Origin: CAXGTL01 sp964645705
GTDB taxonomy: Archaea > Nanobdellota > Nanobdellia > Woesearchaeales > CAXGTL01
Length of the DNA: 64,000 bases
Direction of reading: 5' to 3'
Assembly: GCA_964645705.1 (NCBI GenBank)
Contig: CAZYAB010000003.1
Coordinates: forward strand, 124,001-188,000
In this document: positions 55,724 to 64,000 of the stretch, piece by piece
Numbering within the stretch: position 1 is the stretch's first letter
Layout: every line of letters starts with the position of its first letter
Translations under genes and position numbers: made by a program
The notes under the pieces: model-generated
Told to the model about the DNA's origin: nothing
The model's input: the letters and a program-made list of their open reading frames with translations, nothing else
The model's database searches: none

Positions 55724-56962
55724 ATGGCTTTTTATTTTTCATTAAATGAAATAATTTCCGCAGTAATAGTTATAAGTCTGTTACTATTGTTTGTTTTGAA
55801 AAATAAAAAAGATGTTTATTTACACAAAATATTTTTTCCTTTTCTTTATATGATTCTTTATAGGACTAAATATGGATTGAGGTTTATGAATAAGATTGGA
55901 AAAAAGTATCAATCATTAGTTAGGTTTATTGGTTTTTGTTTTATTGGTTTTGGTTTTTGGTTCATGATCTTGATAACTTACACGATTATTCGTTTGATGA
56001 TTAGTTTTTTTCTCTCACCCAAAGTTGTTGATACAGGAATGGCTCTTGTATTACCTGGCATGACATTGCCTGGTTTTGGAAGATTATTCTTCTGGCATTG
56101 GATAATTGCTATATTTGTTCTGGCAATCGTGCATGAAGGTGCTCATGGAATCATGGCAAGAGCTTATAATATTAGGATTAAGTCAAGTGGTTTTGCACTT
56201 TTTTCAATCCTTGTACCTTTATTGCCTGCTGCTTTTGTTGAACCTGATGAAAAACAATTAAAAAAACAGCCAGCACATGTTCAATATTCTGTTTATGCTG
56301 CAGGGCCCATGGTTAATATTATAATTGCATTTTTATTACTTTTTGCTCTGCCTTGGGTTAATCCTTTGAATGTGACTGAACAAAATTTAGCACCTTTTGA
56401 AGATTATTTTTCAGATGCAAATGGTTTTTCAATTAATACTATTCCTAATTATGCTGCTTATAATGCTTCTATACCAAACGGAGCAATAGTGCAGTCTTTA
56501 AATAATGAAAAAGTGATTGATTTTATGGATTTTGCAAAGAAAATGCAAAGTGTTAAATCAGGTGATGAAGTTATTTTAGGAATATATCATGAGGACAAAA
56601 GCTCAGATTATTCTTTGATAACAACTGAAAATCCTAATATTCCTGGCAAAGGATATGTGGGTGTGGTTGGTCTGTCTAATGAAAGATCTATTAAAAAAGA
56701 TCGTGAGTTTGGGGCTAATATTTATTATTGGTTCAAAGGATTCCTAATGTGGTTATACTTGTTTAATCTTGCGGTTGGTTTGTTTAATTTCTTGCCTTTG
56801 GGTATTGTTGACGGAGGCCGTATGCTGCAAATCATGCTAAAAACAGTGTTTAAAAATAAGAAAAAAGCTCAGGAATATTGGGTCTTTATTAGCTTCTTTT
56901 TGCTAGTTTTGTTATTAATAGGAATTGTTGCGCATTATTTAAAAGGATGGGGATTATTCTAA
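55724..56962 (+). CDS. Site-2-protease-type membrane metalloprotease (M50)
   Basis: 412 residues with about seven transmembrane helices. The zinc motif is LAIVHEGAHGIMARAYNIRI (HExxH). The second active-site motif is NFLPLGIVDGGRMLQIM, the NxxPxxxLDG equivalent. A PDZ-like insert lies between them (~225-320). Such enzymes cut transmembrane segments of regulators. The HTH-membrane protein at 20736 is a possible substrate type, but there is no direct evidence. Ordinary S2P size for archaea. Confidence 0.9.
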   Translation: MAFYFSLNEIISAVIVISLLLLFVLKNKKDVYLHKIFFPFLYMILYRTKYGLRFMNKIGKKYQSLVRFIGFCFIGFGFWFMILITYTIIRLMISFFLSPKVVDTGMALVLPGMTLPGFGRLFFWHWIIAIFVLAIVHEGAHGIMARAYNIRIKSSGFALFSILVPLLPAAFVEPDEKQLKKQPAHVQYSVYAAGPMVNIIIAFLLLFALPWVNPLNVTEQNLAPFEDYFSDANGFSINTIPNYAAYNASIPNGAIVQSLNNEKVIDFMDFAKKMQSVKSGDEVILGIYHEDKSSDYSLITTENPNIPGKGYVGVVGLSNERSIKKDREFGANIYYWFKGFLMWLYLFNLAVGLFNFLPLGIVDGGRMLQIMLKTVFKNKKKAQEYWVFISFFLLVLLLIGIVAHYLKGWGLF

Positions 56963-57029
56963 ACATTATATTTAAAAACAATAAGATTTTTAAATAGAAA
57001 TATAATTTCTCTTGGATAAGGGGATTAAA

Positions 57030-57740
57030 ATGGAGCCTACAATAAGCAATGTACCAAAGCATGTCGGAATTATTCTTGACGGAAATAGAAGATTTGCTAA
57101 AAGACTTATGATGAAGCCTTGGAAAGGGCATGAATGGGGTGCAAAAAAAGTTGAAAAATTGTTTGAGTGGTGTGCAGAGTTAGGTATCAAAGAATTAACA
57201 TTATATGCTTTTTCATTAAAGAATTTTAACAGACCAAAAGAAGAGTTTGATTTTTTAATGAAGATATTTGAAGAAACATTTTCTAGAAATGAGTTAATTG
57301 AAAAGATTCATAAGAATAAGATTAAAGTTAATTTTATTGGTCGTATTGATTTATTTCCACAGAATGTATATGGTAGGATGAAAGAATTAATGGAAATGTC
57401 TAAAGATTATTCTGATTTTATTATTAATTTTGCAATGGCTTATGATGGCAGAGCAGAAGTTATTGATGCAACTAAGAAGATTGCTCAACAGATTAAGTCT
57501 GGAGAGCTTGATGTTGATCAAATAAATGAAGATGTTTTTGATAAGAACTTATACATTTCTTCTGAACCAGACCTAATAATAAGAACTTCTGGTGAAAGAA
57601 GAATCTCTGGCTTTTTGTTATGGCAAGGTTCTTATGCAGAATACATATTTTTAGATAAGTTTTGGCCTGAGTTTGAAAAAGAAGATTTGGCCAAAGCTGT
57701 AAATGATTATTCTAATAGGGATAGAAGGTTTGGTAAGTAA
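57030..57740 (+). CDS. uppS: cis-Prenyltransferase (undecaprenyl/dolichyl diphosphate synthase family)
   Basis: 236 residues. Motifs: PKHVGIILDGNRRFAKRLMM with the catalytic Asp, the ELTLYAFSLKNFNRPKEEFD block, INFAMAYDGRAEVIDA and PDLIIRTSGERRISGFLLWQ then YAEYIFLDKFWPEF. It extends isoprenoid diphosphates to the long lipid carrier used for N-glycosylation and surface glycans. GGGGATT precedes the ATG at 57030. It supports S-layer glycan synthesis with the glycosyltransferase at 45454. Confidence 0.94.
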   Translation: MEPTISNVPKHVGIILDGNRRFAKRLMMKPWKGHEWGAKKVEKLFEWCAELGIKELTLYAFSLKNFNRPKEEFDFLMKIFEETFSRNELIEKIHKNKIKVNFIGRIDLFPQNVYGRMKELMEMSKDYSDFIINFAMAYDGRAEVIDATKKIAQQIKSGELDVDQINEDVFDKNLYISSEPDLIIRTSGERRISGFLLWQGSYAEYIFLDKFWPEFEKEDLAKAVNDYSNRDRRFGK

Positions 57741-57782
57741 TTTTAGATAGATTAATATATTATTTCTTTATTGATTGTTATT

Positions 57783-58424
57783 ATGAGTAAAATAATAGAA
57801 CCAATTGATGAAGATAAGAAAAAGTGGTTAACACCTGTTAAGATAATTCTTGCTTTGTTCTTAGTATTGTTGATAGTTGTTATGGTGTTTCCTGAGTTTT
57901 CAGTTAAATTAGACCCAGAGCCAAAAGAAATTCCAACAATTGAACAAGTAGTTTCTGAAGATATTGAGATTATTGATGATCCCATGGATCCTTTGAGTTA
58001 TTCAGATTTTATACATATGATTAAACCAAATGATCCTGTAGTTAAACAAACTGCTGATAAGATTGCTTCTATTTCTTGTGAGAGTAGTAAGATCTGTAAT
58101 GCAAAAGCAATGTTTTATTTTGTAAGGGATAATTTTGATTATGTTTCTGATCCAACTAGTTTTGAGTATGTAAAGAGCGCGCGTGAATCATTGGTTGTTG
58201 GTGTTGGTGATTGTGATGATGCTTCTGTTTTATTAGCTAATTTGTTACAAGCAATTGGAGTTGAGACAAGGCTTGTATTTATTCCTAAGCATGTTTTTAT
58301 TCAATTGCGGATTGAGAATTATAAACAAGGCAGATGGTTGAGTTTGGATCCTACGTGTAAACAATGTAGGTTTGGTGAGCTGCCTTATCAAGATACTAAG
58401 GAAATATTAGGCATTATACAGTAA
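57783..58424 (+). CDS. Membrane-anchored transglutaminase-like protein
   Basis: About 213 residues. A single helix is at ~20-40 (KIILALFLVLLIVVMVFPEF), with the rest outside. The transglutaminase-like core is GVGDCDDASVLLANLLQAIG (catalytic Cys), RLVFIPKHVFIQLRIE (His) and WLSLDPTCKQC (Asp). FYFVRDNFDYVSDPT also fits the family. Such domains usually act as peptidases or cross-linkers. The ATG at 57783 fits a leaderless start after a TATA-like run at ~57748-57757. Confidence 0.85.
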   Translation: MSKIIEPIDEDKKKWLTPVKIILALFLVLLIVVMVFPEFSVKLDPEPKEIPTIEQVVSEDIEIIDDPMDPLSYSDFIHMIKPNDPVVKQTADKIASISCESSKICNAKAMFYFVRDNFDYVSDPTSFEYVKSARESLVVGVGDCDDASVLLANLLQAIGVETRLVFIPKHVFIQLRIENYKQGRWLSLDPTCKQCRFGELPYQDTKEILGIIQ

Positions 58425-58427
58425 CAT

Positions 58428-58436
58428 TTATAAAGG
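58428..58436 (+). promoter_or_regulatory. TATA box of the L1-L10-L12 operon
   Basis: ATTTATAAA at 58428-58436 would start transcription near 58460, leaving a ~35-nt leader with a GGAGGGAG ribosome-binding site before the ATG at 58495. Confidence 0.5.
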
Positions 58437-58494
58437 GATATTTATTCCTAAGTATATTACCCGCATACACTACGTTCAGTAGGAGGGAGTCATT

Positions 58495-59151
58495 ATGGAT
58501 AAAAATAAAGTATTAGAAATAATAAAGAAAATAAAAGAAAGTTCTAAAAAAAGGAATTTTGTTCAGACATATGACTTAATTATTAATCTTAAGAATCTGG
58601 ATATGAAAAAACCAGATAATCATGTTGATTTTTTTCTTAGTTTACCATACGGCGTTGGAAAGAAAGTAAAAGTTTGCGCTTTTATTGGTCCTGAGCTTAA
58701 AGATGAAGCTTCTAAGAATTGTGATAAATTTATTTTAGTTGATGATTTTCCCAAGTTTGCAAATGATAAAAAAATGATAAAAAAATTAGCAAGAGAATTT
58801 GATTATTTTATTGCTCAGGCAAATATAATGCCAAAAGTTGCAACTACTTTTGGTAAGGTTTTGGGTGTAAGGCAAAAGATGCCAAATCCTAAGGCAGGAT
58901 GTATTGTGCCGCCAAAAGCGTCTTTAAAACCTTTGATTGAAAAGTTACAAAAATTAATAAGAATTAGTGCTAAAAAACAATTGATTATCCACCTAAAGAT
59001 TGGTTCTGAAAAAATGGATGATAATCAAGTGACTGAAAATGTTATGAGTGTCTACAATACATTGTTAAGTCATTTGCCAAATGAGAGAAATAATGTTAGA
59101 AAACTGTTTTTAAAATTAACAATGTCAGAATCTTTTGAGATAGGAAAATAA
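58495..59151 (+). CDS. rpl1: 50S ribosomal protein uL1
   Basis: 218 residues. Conserved parts: RNFVQTYDLIINLKNLDMKK, then LPYGVGKKVKVCAFIGPE, FIAQANIMPKVATTFGKVLG and the MPNPKAGCIVPP motif. L1 forms the mobile stalk at the E-site and, in other archaea, represses its own operon by binding the mRNA. It is first in L1-L10-L12; rpl11, often upstream, is absent here. GGAGG precedes the ATG. Confidence 0.96.
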   Translation: MDKNKVLEIIKKIKESSKKRNFVQTYDLIINLKNLDMKKPDNHVDFFLSLPYGVGKKVKVCAFIGPELKDEASKNCDKFILVDDFPKFANDKKMIKKLAREFDYFIAQANIMPKVATTFGKVLGVRQKMPNPKAGCIVPPKASLKPLIEKLQKLIRISAKKQLIIHLKIGSEKMDDNQVTENVMSVYNTLLSHLPNERNNVRKLFLKLTMSESFEIGK

Positions 59152-59152
59152 A

Positions 59153-60214
59153 ATGGCTGATAAACCTCAAGCAAAAGTTGCAGAGTATAAGAAAAGAACT
59201 GTATCAGATTTTGTTAAATTAATGACTGAATATCCTATCATAGGTGCAATTAATATGGAAAATTTACCTGCACCACAGTTACAAAAGATGAGGGAAAAAC
59301 TTAGGAAAGATGTAGTAATAAGGATGACTAAACGTAGGCTGTTTAAGATAATTATTGATAAAGTCAAGGACAAGAAAAAAGGTATTGAAAAATTAGTACC
59401 TTGTTTAAAAGGAATGCCTGCTTTATTGTTTACAAAAGAGAATCCGTTTAAATTAGCAAAGATTATTAGAAAAAATAAATCTCCTGCGCCTGCAAAAGCA
59501 GGACAAATATCTCCTAAAGATATAGTTATTAAAGCAGGGCCAACACCATTTGCACCAGGACCAGTAATTTCTGAATTAGGAGCTTTGGGATTAAAAACAG
59601 GAGTTGAAAATGGAAAAGTTGCAGTAAAAGAAGATAAAGTTGTGGTTAAAGAAGGTGAAGTAATAAAAGCAAATGTCGCTAGTATGTTGACAAGATTGGA
59701 CATATTGCCTATGGAAGTAGGCCTTGATTTGGTTGCTGTTTATGAAGATGGAACCATATTTACTAAAGATGTCTTAGATGTTGATGATCAACAATTTATT
59801 GATAATATTGGTTTAGCAAGCGCAGAATCATTTAACTTAGCAATTGAAATAGGATATATTACAAAAGAAACAGTTGAAATGTTAATACCTAAAGCTCATA
59901 ATGATGCTTTGGCATTAGCAAGAGCACAAGATATTTTATGCAGTGAAACAGTTGGTGAAATTTTGGGAAAAGCAGAAGCTCAGATGAATTCATTAAAGAG
60001 CGAAGTTGGTGAGTTAAAGGTTGAAGAGTCTAAGAAAGAAGAGAAAGAAGACAAGAAAGAGAAACCTAAAGAAGAAACAAAAGAAGAGAAAAAAGAAGAA
60101 GAAAAATCTAAAGAAGAAACAAAAAAAGAGAAAAAAGAAGAAGAAAAACCTAAAGAAGAAACAAAAGAAGAGAAAAAAGAAGAGAAACCTAAAAAAGAAA
60201 CAAAAGAAGAGTAA
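59153..60214 (+). CDS. rpl10: 50S ribosomal protein uL10 (P0) with long KE-rich tail
   Basis: 353 residues. The N-terminal rRNA-binding domain has EYPIIGAINMENLPAPQLQK and RKDVVIRMTKRRLFKIIID. The archaeal insert follows as GQISPKDIVIKAGPTPFAPG and PVISELGALG. The helical spine that binds L12 dimers is ~240-285. The last ~65 residues are repeats of Lys-Glu-Pro/Thr (KEETKEEKKEEEKPKEE) instead of the normal short P-protein tail. It follows rpl1 by 1 nt. Confidence 0.95.
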   Translation: MADKPQAKVAEYKKRTVSDFVKLMTEYPIIGAINMENLPAPQLQKMREKLRKDVVIRMTKRRLFKIIIDKVKDKKKGIEKLVPCLKGMPALLFTKENPFKLAKIIRKNKSPAPAKAGQISPKDIVIKAGPTPFAPGPVISELGALGLKTGVENGKVAVKEDKVVVKEGEVIKANVASMLTRLDILPMEVGLDLVAVYEDGTIFTKDVLDVDDQQFIDNIGLASAESFNLAIEIGYITKETVEMLIPKAHNDALALARAQDILCSETVGEILGKAEAQMNSLKSEVGELKVEESKKEEKEDKKEKPKEETKEEKKEEEKSKEETKKEKKEEEKPKEETKEEKKEEKPKKETKEE

Positions 60215-60273
60215 AATTCATACTCAAAACATAAAAACAAATAAAATAAAATTTTATTTTTGGAGGTAAAAAA

Positions 60274-60591
60274 ATGGAATACATATATGCTGCAATGTTA
60301 TTGCATAAAGCTGGACAACAAATCAAAGAAGATAATGTTAAAAAGGTTTTAGAAGCAGCAGGTGTAAAAGCTGATGATGCTAGAATCAAGGCTTTGATCG
60401 CTGCTTTAGAAGGGGTAAATATAGATGAAGCTATTAAAAAGGCTGCTGTTGCACCTGTAGCTGCACCTGCACCTAGTGCTGGAGGCGACGCTGGTGCTGA
60501 AAAGCCTGCTGAGAAAAAGGAAAAGCCAAAAAAAGACGATGGTAAATCAGCAGAACAAGCTGCAGCAGGTCTAGGAGCTTTATTCGGTTAA
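60274..60591 (+). CDS. rpl12: 50S ribosomal protein P1/L12
   Basis: 105 residues. MEYIYAAMLLHKAGQQIKED and then VLEAAGVKADDARIKALIAA is the archaeal P1 dimerisation domain. An Ala/Pro/Gly hinge leads to a Lys/Glu segment and the end QAAAGLGALFG, the conserved factor-binding tail. Several dimers bind uL10 and recruit translational GTPases. GGAGGT precedes the ATG, 59 nt after rpl10. Confidence 0.96.
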   Translation: MEYIYAAMLLHKAGQQIKEDNVKKVLEAAGVKADDARIKALIAALEGVNIDEAIKKAAVAPVAAPAPSAGGDAGAEKPAEKKEKPKKDDGKSAEQAAAGLGALFG

Positions 60592-60628
60592 ATATTTACT
60601 TTTTTTATTTTTTTATTTACTTTATTTA

Positions 60629-61546
60629 ATGACTACTAATAGCGAGCGTGACACCATGTTAACACCAGAACAAAATAAAAGTTTACAAAAGGAATTGTCT
60701 GAGATTAAGTCTAAGGTCTCAGAACTTAAAACTAATCTTTCTGAGATTAATAATTCTAAAGAGTCTTGGTTTAAAAAGAAAGAAGGATATAATAAACAAA
60801 TTTCTGAATTAATCAGGAAAATAAGATTAAGTAGAAGTGATAGAAACAAGTTTACTGGTAAGGTGAAACAAGATAAATCAAAAAGAAGCAATATTACTAA
60901 AGCTGTTTCTGATAAGATTACTCAAATAAAAAAACTTAACCAGGAGAAAAGAGAACTTTTAAAAAAATATAATATTAAAGGCGATCCTTTTGAGCTTAAA
61001 GAACAAATAGATAAGTTAGAAACAAAGGTTGAAACAGAAGTTTTGTCTATTGATCAGGAAAAAAAAGTTATGAAACAAATAAAAGAATTAAAAAAGAAGT
61101 TTGAAGAAGTAAAAGTGTTAGTAAAGGTTTGGGAAAGGGTCAAAGATATTTCAGAGGAATTAAAAAAATTGAAAAAAGAGAGAAGAGAGGTTCATAATAG
61201 GATCCAAGTTCAAGCAAAACAAGGACAAAAAAAACACGAGGAAATGCTTGAATCTTCAAAAGAAATAGATGAATTAAAAGAAAAAGAAGCAAAAGCATTT
61301 GAACAATTTCTTAAGCACAAAAAAGAGTTTACAGAAATTAATGATATTTTAAAAGCTGAATTGAAAAAAGTTGCAAACATTAATTCTAAATTAAGTTCAG
61401 ATAGAAGAGAGAAAAAGAAAAAAGAAAAACAAAAACAAGAAGAAATGATGAAGACAAAAGAAAAAGATGTTAAAGAAAAGATTCAAAAAAGAAAAAAATT
61501 AACAACAGAAGATTTACTAGTGTTGCAGAAGAGTGATGATGTCTAG
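60629..61546 (+). CDS. Long coiled-coil protein (archaeal COG1340 type)
   Basis: 305 residues, almost entirely heptad-repeat coiled coil rich in Lys, Glu and Gln (LQKELSEIKSKVSELKTNLS, KIRLSRSDRNKFTGKVKQDK). It has no membrane segment or enzyme motif. It resembles archaeal COG1340-type proteins, often encoded near ribosomal genes and of unknown function. The start is uncertain: the ATG at 60656 (MLTPEQNKS) is a second option. It follows rpl12 by 37 nt. Confidence 0.72.
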   Translation: MTTNSERDTMLTPEQNKSLQKELSEIKSKVSELKTNLSEINNSKESWFKKKEGYNKQISELIRKIRLSRSDRNKFTGKVKQDKSKRSNITKAVSDKITQIKKLNQEKRELLKKYNIKGDPFELKEQIDKLETKVETEVLSIDQEKKVMKQIKELKKKFEEVKVLVKVWERVKDISEELKKLKKERREVHNRIQVQAKQGQKKHEEMLESSKEIDELKEKEAKAFEQFLKHKKEFTEINDILKAELKKVANINSKLSSDRREKKKKEKQKQEEMMKTKEKDVKEKIQKRKKLTTEDLLVLQKSDDV

Positions 61547-61606
61547 ATAAAAAACAATATAAAAACACAATCTTTATATAATATTTCTTTATAGGGTAAT
61601 AAGGTA

Positions 61607-62068
61607 ATGAAAATAATTGGTAAAAAGAGGGCAGGAGATTTGTTAAGGAAAAGGTTTCCTAAATTGAATATTGATGATTCTTTATATACTGTATTTAAAA
61701 AATTTGATAAAACAGATCTAAATATTCTTCCTGTTTTTAAAGGAAAAAAATTTGTAGGTGAGGTTCACGAGATTGATCTATTGAAGGTAATTGTGAATCC
61801 TGATAAATTATTGAGAAGGGACATAATTCAATTTCGTTTTAGCGTGGATTTCGGTTATTTTGCAAAAAAAGCAGCAGATATTATGACTAGGCATGAGCTA
61901 AGTATAAAGGAAAAAGATTTAGTAGAGGATGCTGCTTATGTAATGTTAAAAGAGGGAGTTAGATGTATGCCCGTATTTAGAAAGAAGAAATTAATAGGTA
62001 TTTTGACAGAAGTTGATCTAATAAATAAAATTGTAAAAAAAGGTTTATTAAAAAAATGGAATTCTTAA
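61607..62068 (+). CDS. Protein with two CBS domains
   Basis: 153 residues forming a CBS pair. First CBS: DSLYTVFKKFDKTDLNILPV and FVGEVHEIDLLKVI. Second CBS: ELSIKEKDLVEDAAYVMLKE, then RCMPVFRKKKLIGILTEVDL. CBS pairs bind adenine nucleotides and regulate partners. The stop overlaps the start of the antiporter gene at 62056 by 13 nt, so it is likely a regulatory subunit or cytosolic sensor of that antiporter. Confidence 0.85.
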   Translation: MKIIGKKRAGDLLRKRFPKLNIDDSLYTVFKKFDKTDLNILPVFKGKKFVGEVHEIDLLKVIVNPDKLLRRDIIQFRFSVDFGYFAKKAADIMTRHELSIKEKDLVEDAAYVMLKEGVRCMPVFRKKKLIGILTEVDLINKIVKKGLLKKWNS

Positions 62069-63210
62069 TAGATCTTGCGATAATGGTAATTGCAGCAAAA
62101 TTGTTTGCAGATTTATTTGAGAGATTTGGTTTTCCTGAATTAGTTGGGTGCATTATTGCAGGTTTTATCTTGGGCCCTGTTTTAGGAATAGTAGATGTAG
62201 AAAACATAAGACGTTTTGGAGAAGTCGGTTTAATCTTGTTATTGTTTGTTGCTGGTTTTGAAGAAATTAGAATGGAAGAAATACTTAAGCATAAAACAGT
62301 TTGTTCTTTGGTTGGTTTTTTTGGTTCAATAGTCCCTTTTGTTTTAGGTTATTTACTTAGTTTAGCTTTTGGATATGATAATTTATCATCTATTTTCATA
62401 GGCGCTGCTTTAATGGCAACTTCTATTTCAATATCAATTGGTTCTTTAATTGGTTCTAGAAAATTAAACACCAAGTTTGGAAGAATAACGCTTGGGGGTG
62501 CAATAGTAGATGACATAATTGCATTGATTGCACTGGCTATAATTGTAAATATTGGTGTTTATGGTCATTTTCCTACATTTATGGAATTTGGAAGAATAAT
62601 TCTTGGAATGGCTTTGTTTTTTGCTATTTTTGTTTTGTGCGGATATGTTTTTCCAAAACTTATTAAATGGAGTAGGTTTATGATTGTAGAAGAAGCTAAG
62701 TTCTCTGTTGTTCTTGTTTTGGTTTTGTTGCTGGCTTTTTCAGCTGAAAAACTTGGTTTGAGCACTGTTTTAGGTGCTTTTTTAGCAGGAGTAATTTTGT
62801 CTAGAGTTCCTGAGCTTGAAACTAGAAGTTTTATCAGTAAGATCAATGTAACGAGCGAAGGCATCTTTATACCATTATTCTTTTCTTTAATTGGTTTGGA
62901 ATTGTATTTTTCATTTAGTGTATTTAGTGTTTTTACTTTGTTGCTAATTTTAGTAGCAATACTTTCTAAAGTAATACCTAGCTATTTAGTGGGAAGATTT
63001 TCTAAATTAAATAAATTTGAATCATTGGCAATGGGTATTGCAATGGCGCCAAGAGGAGAAGTTGCATTGATCATAGTACTGCTTGGTAAAGAATTAGGTT
63101 TTATTAATGATGTTATTTTCTCATCAATATTTATGTTAATCATAATTACAACTTTTATTGTACCTTTTTCTTTAAAACCTGTATTGACGAGAATTAAATC
63201 TAGAAGATAA
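62056..63210 (+). CDS. Cation:proton antiporter, CPA2 family
   Basis: 384 residues with ~12 helices. The ion-binding pair is seen in ITLGGAIVDDIIALIALAII (Asp-Asp), the mark of electrogenic antiporters. Others: LVGCIIAGFILGPVLGI at the start, STVLGAFLAGVILSR and MGIAMAPRGEVALIIVLLGK near the end. It exchanges Na+ or K+ for H+. There is no TrkA domain on the protein; regulation is probably from the CBS protein encoded in overlap upstream. May balance ion gradients built by the Ech-type hydrogenase. Confidence 0.92.
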   Translation: MEFLIDLAIMVIAAKLFADLFERFGFPELVGCIIAGFILGPVLGIVDVENIRRFGEVGLILLLFVAGFEEIRMEEILKHKTVCSLVGFFGSIVPFVLGYLLSLAFGYDNLSSIFIGAALMATSISISIGSLIGSRKLNTKFGRITLGGAIVDDIIALIALAIIVNIGVYGHFPTFMEFGRIILGMALFFAIFVLCGYVFPKLIKWSRFMIVEEAKFSVVLVLVLLLAFSAEKLGLSTVLGAFLAGVILSRVPELETRSFISKINVTSEGIFIPLFFSLIGLELYFSFSVFSVFTLLLILVAILSKVIPSYLVGRFSKLNKFESLAMGIAMAPRGEVALIIVLLGKELGFINDVIFSSIFMLIIITTFIVPFSLKPVLTRIKSRR

Positions 63211-63219
63211 TATATAAAC

Positions 63220-63543
63220 TTAGATTTCTAACCATTTATTTTTAAAACTATAATATGTTATTATGCTGCCTATGGTAAATACAACAATAACTAGGTACAT
63301 ATTAAGTTTGCTTCCTATTATCAAGCCAATAATCCAACCAATGGTAATGAATATTGCTCTGAATTTAAGCTTTTTTTTAAATAGAATATATCCACATATT
63401 AAACCTGATATAAAGATGTTTGCTAGTTTGAAATTAGTGCTAGGTGCTGAATAAACAATGACTACTGCAATTGCTAGAAATATAAGTGCGCCCAGTTCCA
63501 TATACCAGTTAAAAATGTTTAGTTCTGATCTTTTTCCCAGCAT
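63220..63543 (-). CDS. Four-helix hypothetical membrane protein
   Basis: 107 residues with four hydrophobic helices (~17-33, 40-56, 62-80, 84-100), separated by short basic loops (KKKLKFR). No family or catalytic motif recognised. It is convergent with the antiporter gene and divergent from the next small membrane protein. Confidence 0.6.
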   Translation of the reverse strand: MLGKRSELNIFNWYMELGALIFLAIAVVIVYSAPSTNFKLANIFISGLICGYILFKKKLKFRAIFITIGWIIGLIIGSKLNMYLVIVVFTIGSIITYYSFKNKWLEI

Positions 63544-63575
63544 ATTTATATATCTCCTATTATTTCCTTTTTTAT

Positions 63576-63851
63576 ATGATAATCAAATTATTAGGTTTTT
63601 TAGACCTGTTAACAGCTTTGGTAATTGTTTTAATACAGCATGATTTTTATTCAGGCTTTAGGTTGCCATTTGTTTGTTTGATTTATTTAGCAATAAAAGC
63701 CTATGCTTATAAAGGCGATGTTGCAAGTTTTATTGATGGTGTTGTTGGTGTTTATTTTATTTTCTTAATGTTTAATCTGAATTTTATTGTTATTTCTTAT
63801 CTTTGTGTGATTTACTTAGTTCAAAAAGGTGTTATGTCTTTGGCTGCTTAA
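63576..63851 (+). CDS. Small membrane protein of unknown function
   Basis: 91 residues, three hydrophobic helices (~5-22, ~30-45, ~55-87). It contains FLDLLTALVIVLIQHDFYSG and VASFIDGVVGVYFIFLMFNL. I do not recognise a family. A TATA-like TATTTATATATC at about 63542-63553 gives a leaderless start. Ends 1 nt before the stop of the next convergent gene. Confidence 0.55.
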   Translation: MIIKLLGFLDLLTALVIVLIQHDFYSGFRLPFVCLIYLAIKAYAYKGDVASFIDGVVGVYFIFLMFNLNFIVISYLCVIYLVQKGVMSLAA

Positions 63852-64000
63852 TTACACTTTTCTTTCTACAAAATAATAATAATTAGCCCATACTGTTAAC
63901 ATAACTATTATTGCGAGTAATAATACTGTTAAAAAACTTGATTGCATAAATATAAGATATGATGAAATAACTATAAAAGTTGCAGTTATAATATACCCTA
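63852..64000 (-). CDS. C-terminal fragment of a membrane protein (cut by window edge)
   Basis: The minus strand is open from the edge to the stop at 63852-63854, about 49 codons. The fragment includes two hydrophobic helices: ITATFIVISSYLIFM and SFLTVLLLAIIVMLTVWANY, ending YYYFVERKV. Size, start and family cannot be judged. Confidence 0.5.
   Translation of the reverse strand, partial: GYIITATFIVISSYLIFMQSSFLTVLLLAIIVMLTVWANYYYFVERKV

Noticed and set aside
58437..58494. L1 autoregulatory site in the L1 leader
   Set aside because: The ~35-nt leader shows no clear match to the L1 rRNA-binding structure by eye.
59980..60269. Open frames antisense to, and frame-shifted within, the uL10 tail
   Set aside because: They arise from GAA/AAA low complexity; no start signals or domain.

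Overview
The window comes from an AT-rich archaeon. It carries archaeal/eukaryal-type ribosomal proteins (eS8, eS24, eS27, eS31, eL37, eL40, eL42), a histone, aIF2-alpha, aIF5A, Spt4/RpoE, Nop10, LSm, GINS, Hef, Pth2, TATA boxes 25-40 nt ahead of starts, and many leaderless or GGTG-type starts. The compact gene set, a primase whose small subunit is fused to the Fe-S domain of the large subunit, short lysine-rich proteins, and bacterial-looking enzymes (QueA, QueH, GpmI, class II LysRS) fit a DPANN lineage, perhaps Woesearchaeota-like. That placement is inference. A 100-N scaffold gap lies at 45064-45163, so linkage across it is not certain.

Layout. 1-3.5 kb (minus): S10-type ribosomal operon rpl3-rpl4-rpl23-rpl2-rps19-rpl22 (the last cut by the window edge). 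3.8-8.8 kb: fused primase, TOPRIM protein, Hef, two membrane proteins. 8.9-10.7 kb (minus): rpoE-spt4-rps24e-rps27ae and a DUF1858 protein. 10.7-11.9 kb: two small P-loop kinases. 12.0-17.7 kb: a six-subunit group 4 [NiFe] hydrogenase of Ech type, with its maturation protease on the opposite strand, a DUF1284 protein and a HypC-like protein. 17.7-20.6 kb: two membrane-anchored multi-thioredoxin proteins and a DUF6485 protein. 20.7-26.1 kb: membrane-tethered HTH regulator, secreted acidic protein, von Willebrand A protein behind a 19-codon upstream ORF, ABC exporter, a structured-RNA candidate, two tiny acidic ORFs. 26.2-33.6 kb: M29 aminopeptidase, J-domain protein, Pth2, LysRS, RimK with its protease partner, QueA and QueH. 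33.6-41.1 kb (minus): GpmI, enolase, PAC2 protein, IMPase-like protein, aIF2-alpha/Nop10, eS27, eL42, GINS. 41.2-47.1 kb: RNA candidate, radical SAM-TRAM protein, S-layer protein (N-terminus lost in the gap), tRNA-Leu, glycosyltransferase-TPR, eL37, LSm. 47.2-54.8 kb: eS8, a Cas4/AddB-like Fe-S nuclease with an unknown partner, two Lrp paralogues, two AbrB-PhoU paralogues, rubrerythrin, superoxide reductase, metalloprotease. 54.9-64 kb: histone, aIF5A, eL40, site-2 protease, cis-prenyltransferase, transglutaminase-like protein, L1-L10-L12, coiled-coil protein, CBS protein plus cation/proton antiporter, small membrane proteins.

The physiology suggested is anaerobic and H2-linked: an ion-pumping hydrogenase, oxygen defence by rubrerythrin and superoxide reductase, lower glycolysis (GpmI, enolase), and surface thiol-disulfide proteins next to the hydrogenase. 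The most unusual items are a six-copy G-rich element found just 3' of minus-strand genes, a tRNA-Leu with a 23-nt intron in its D-loop, a queA/queH pair in an archaeon, and the hydrogenase-thioredoxin neighbourhood.
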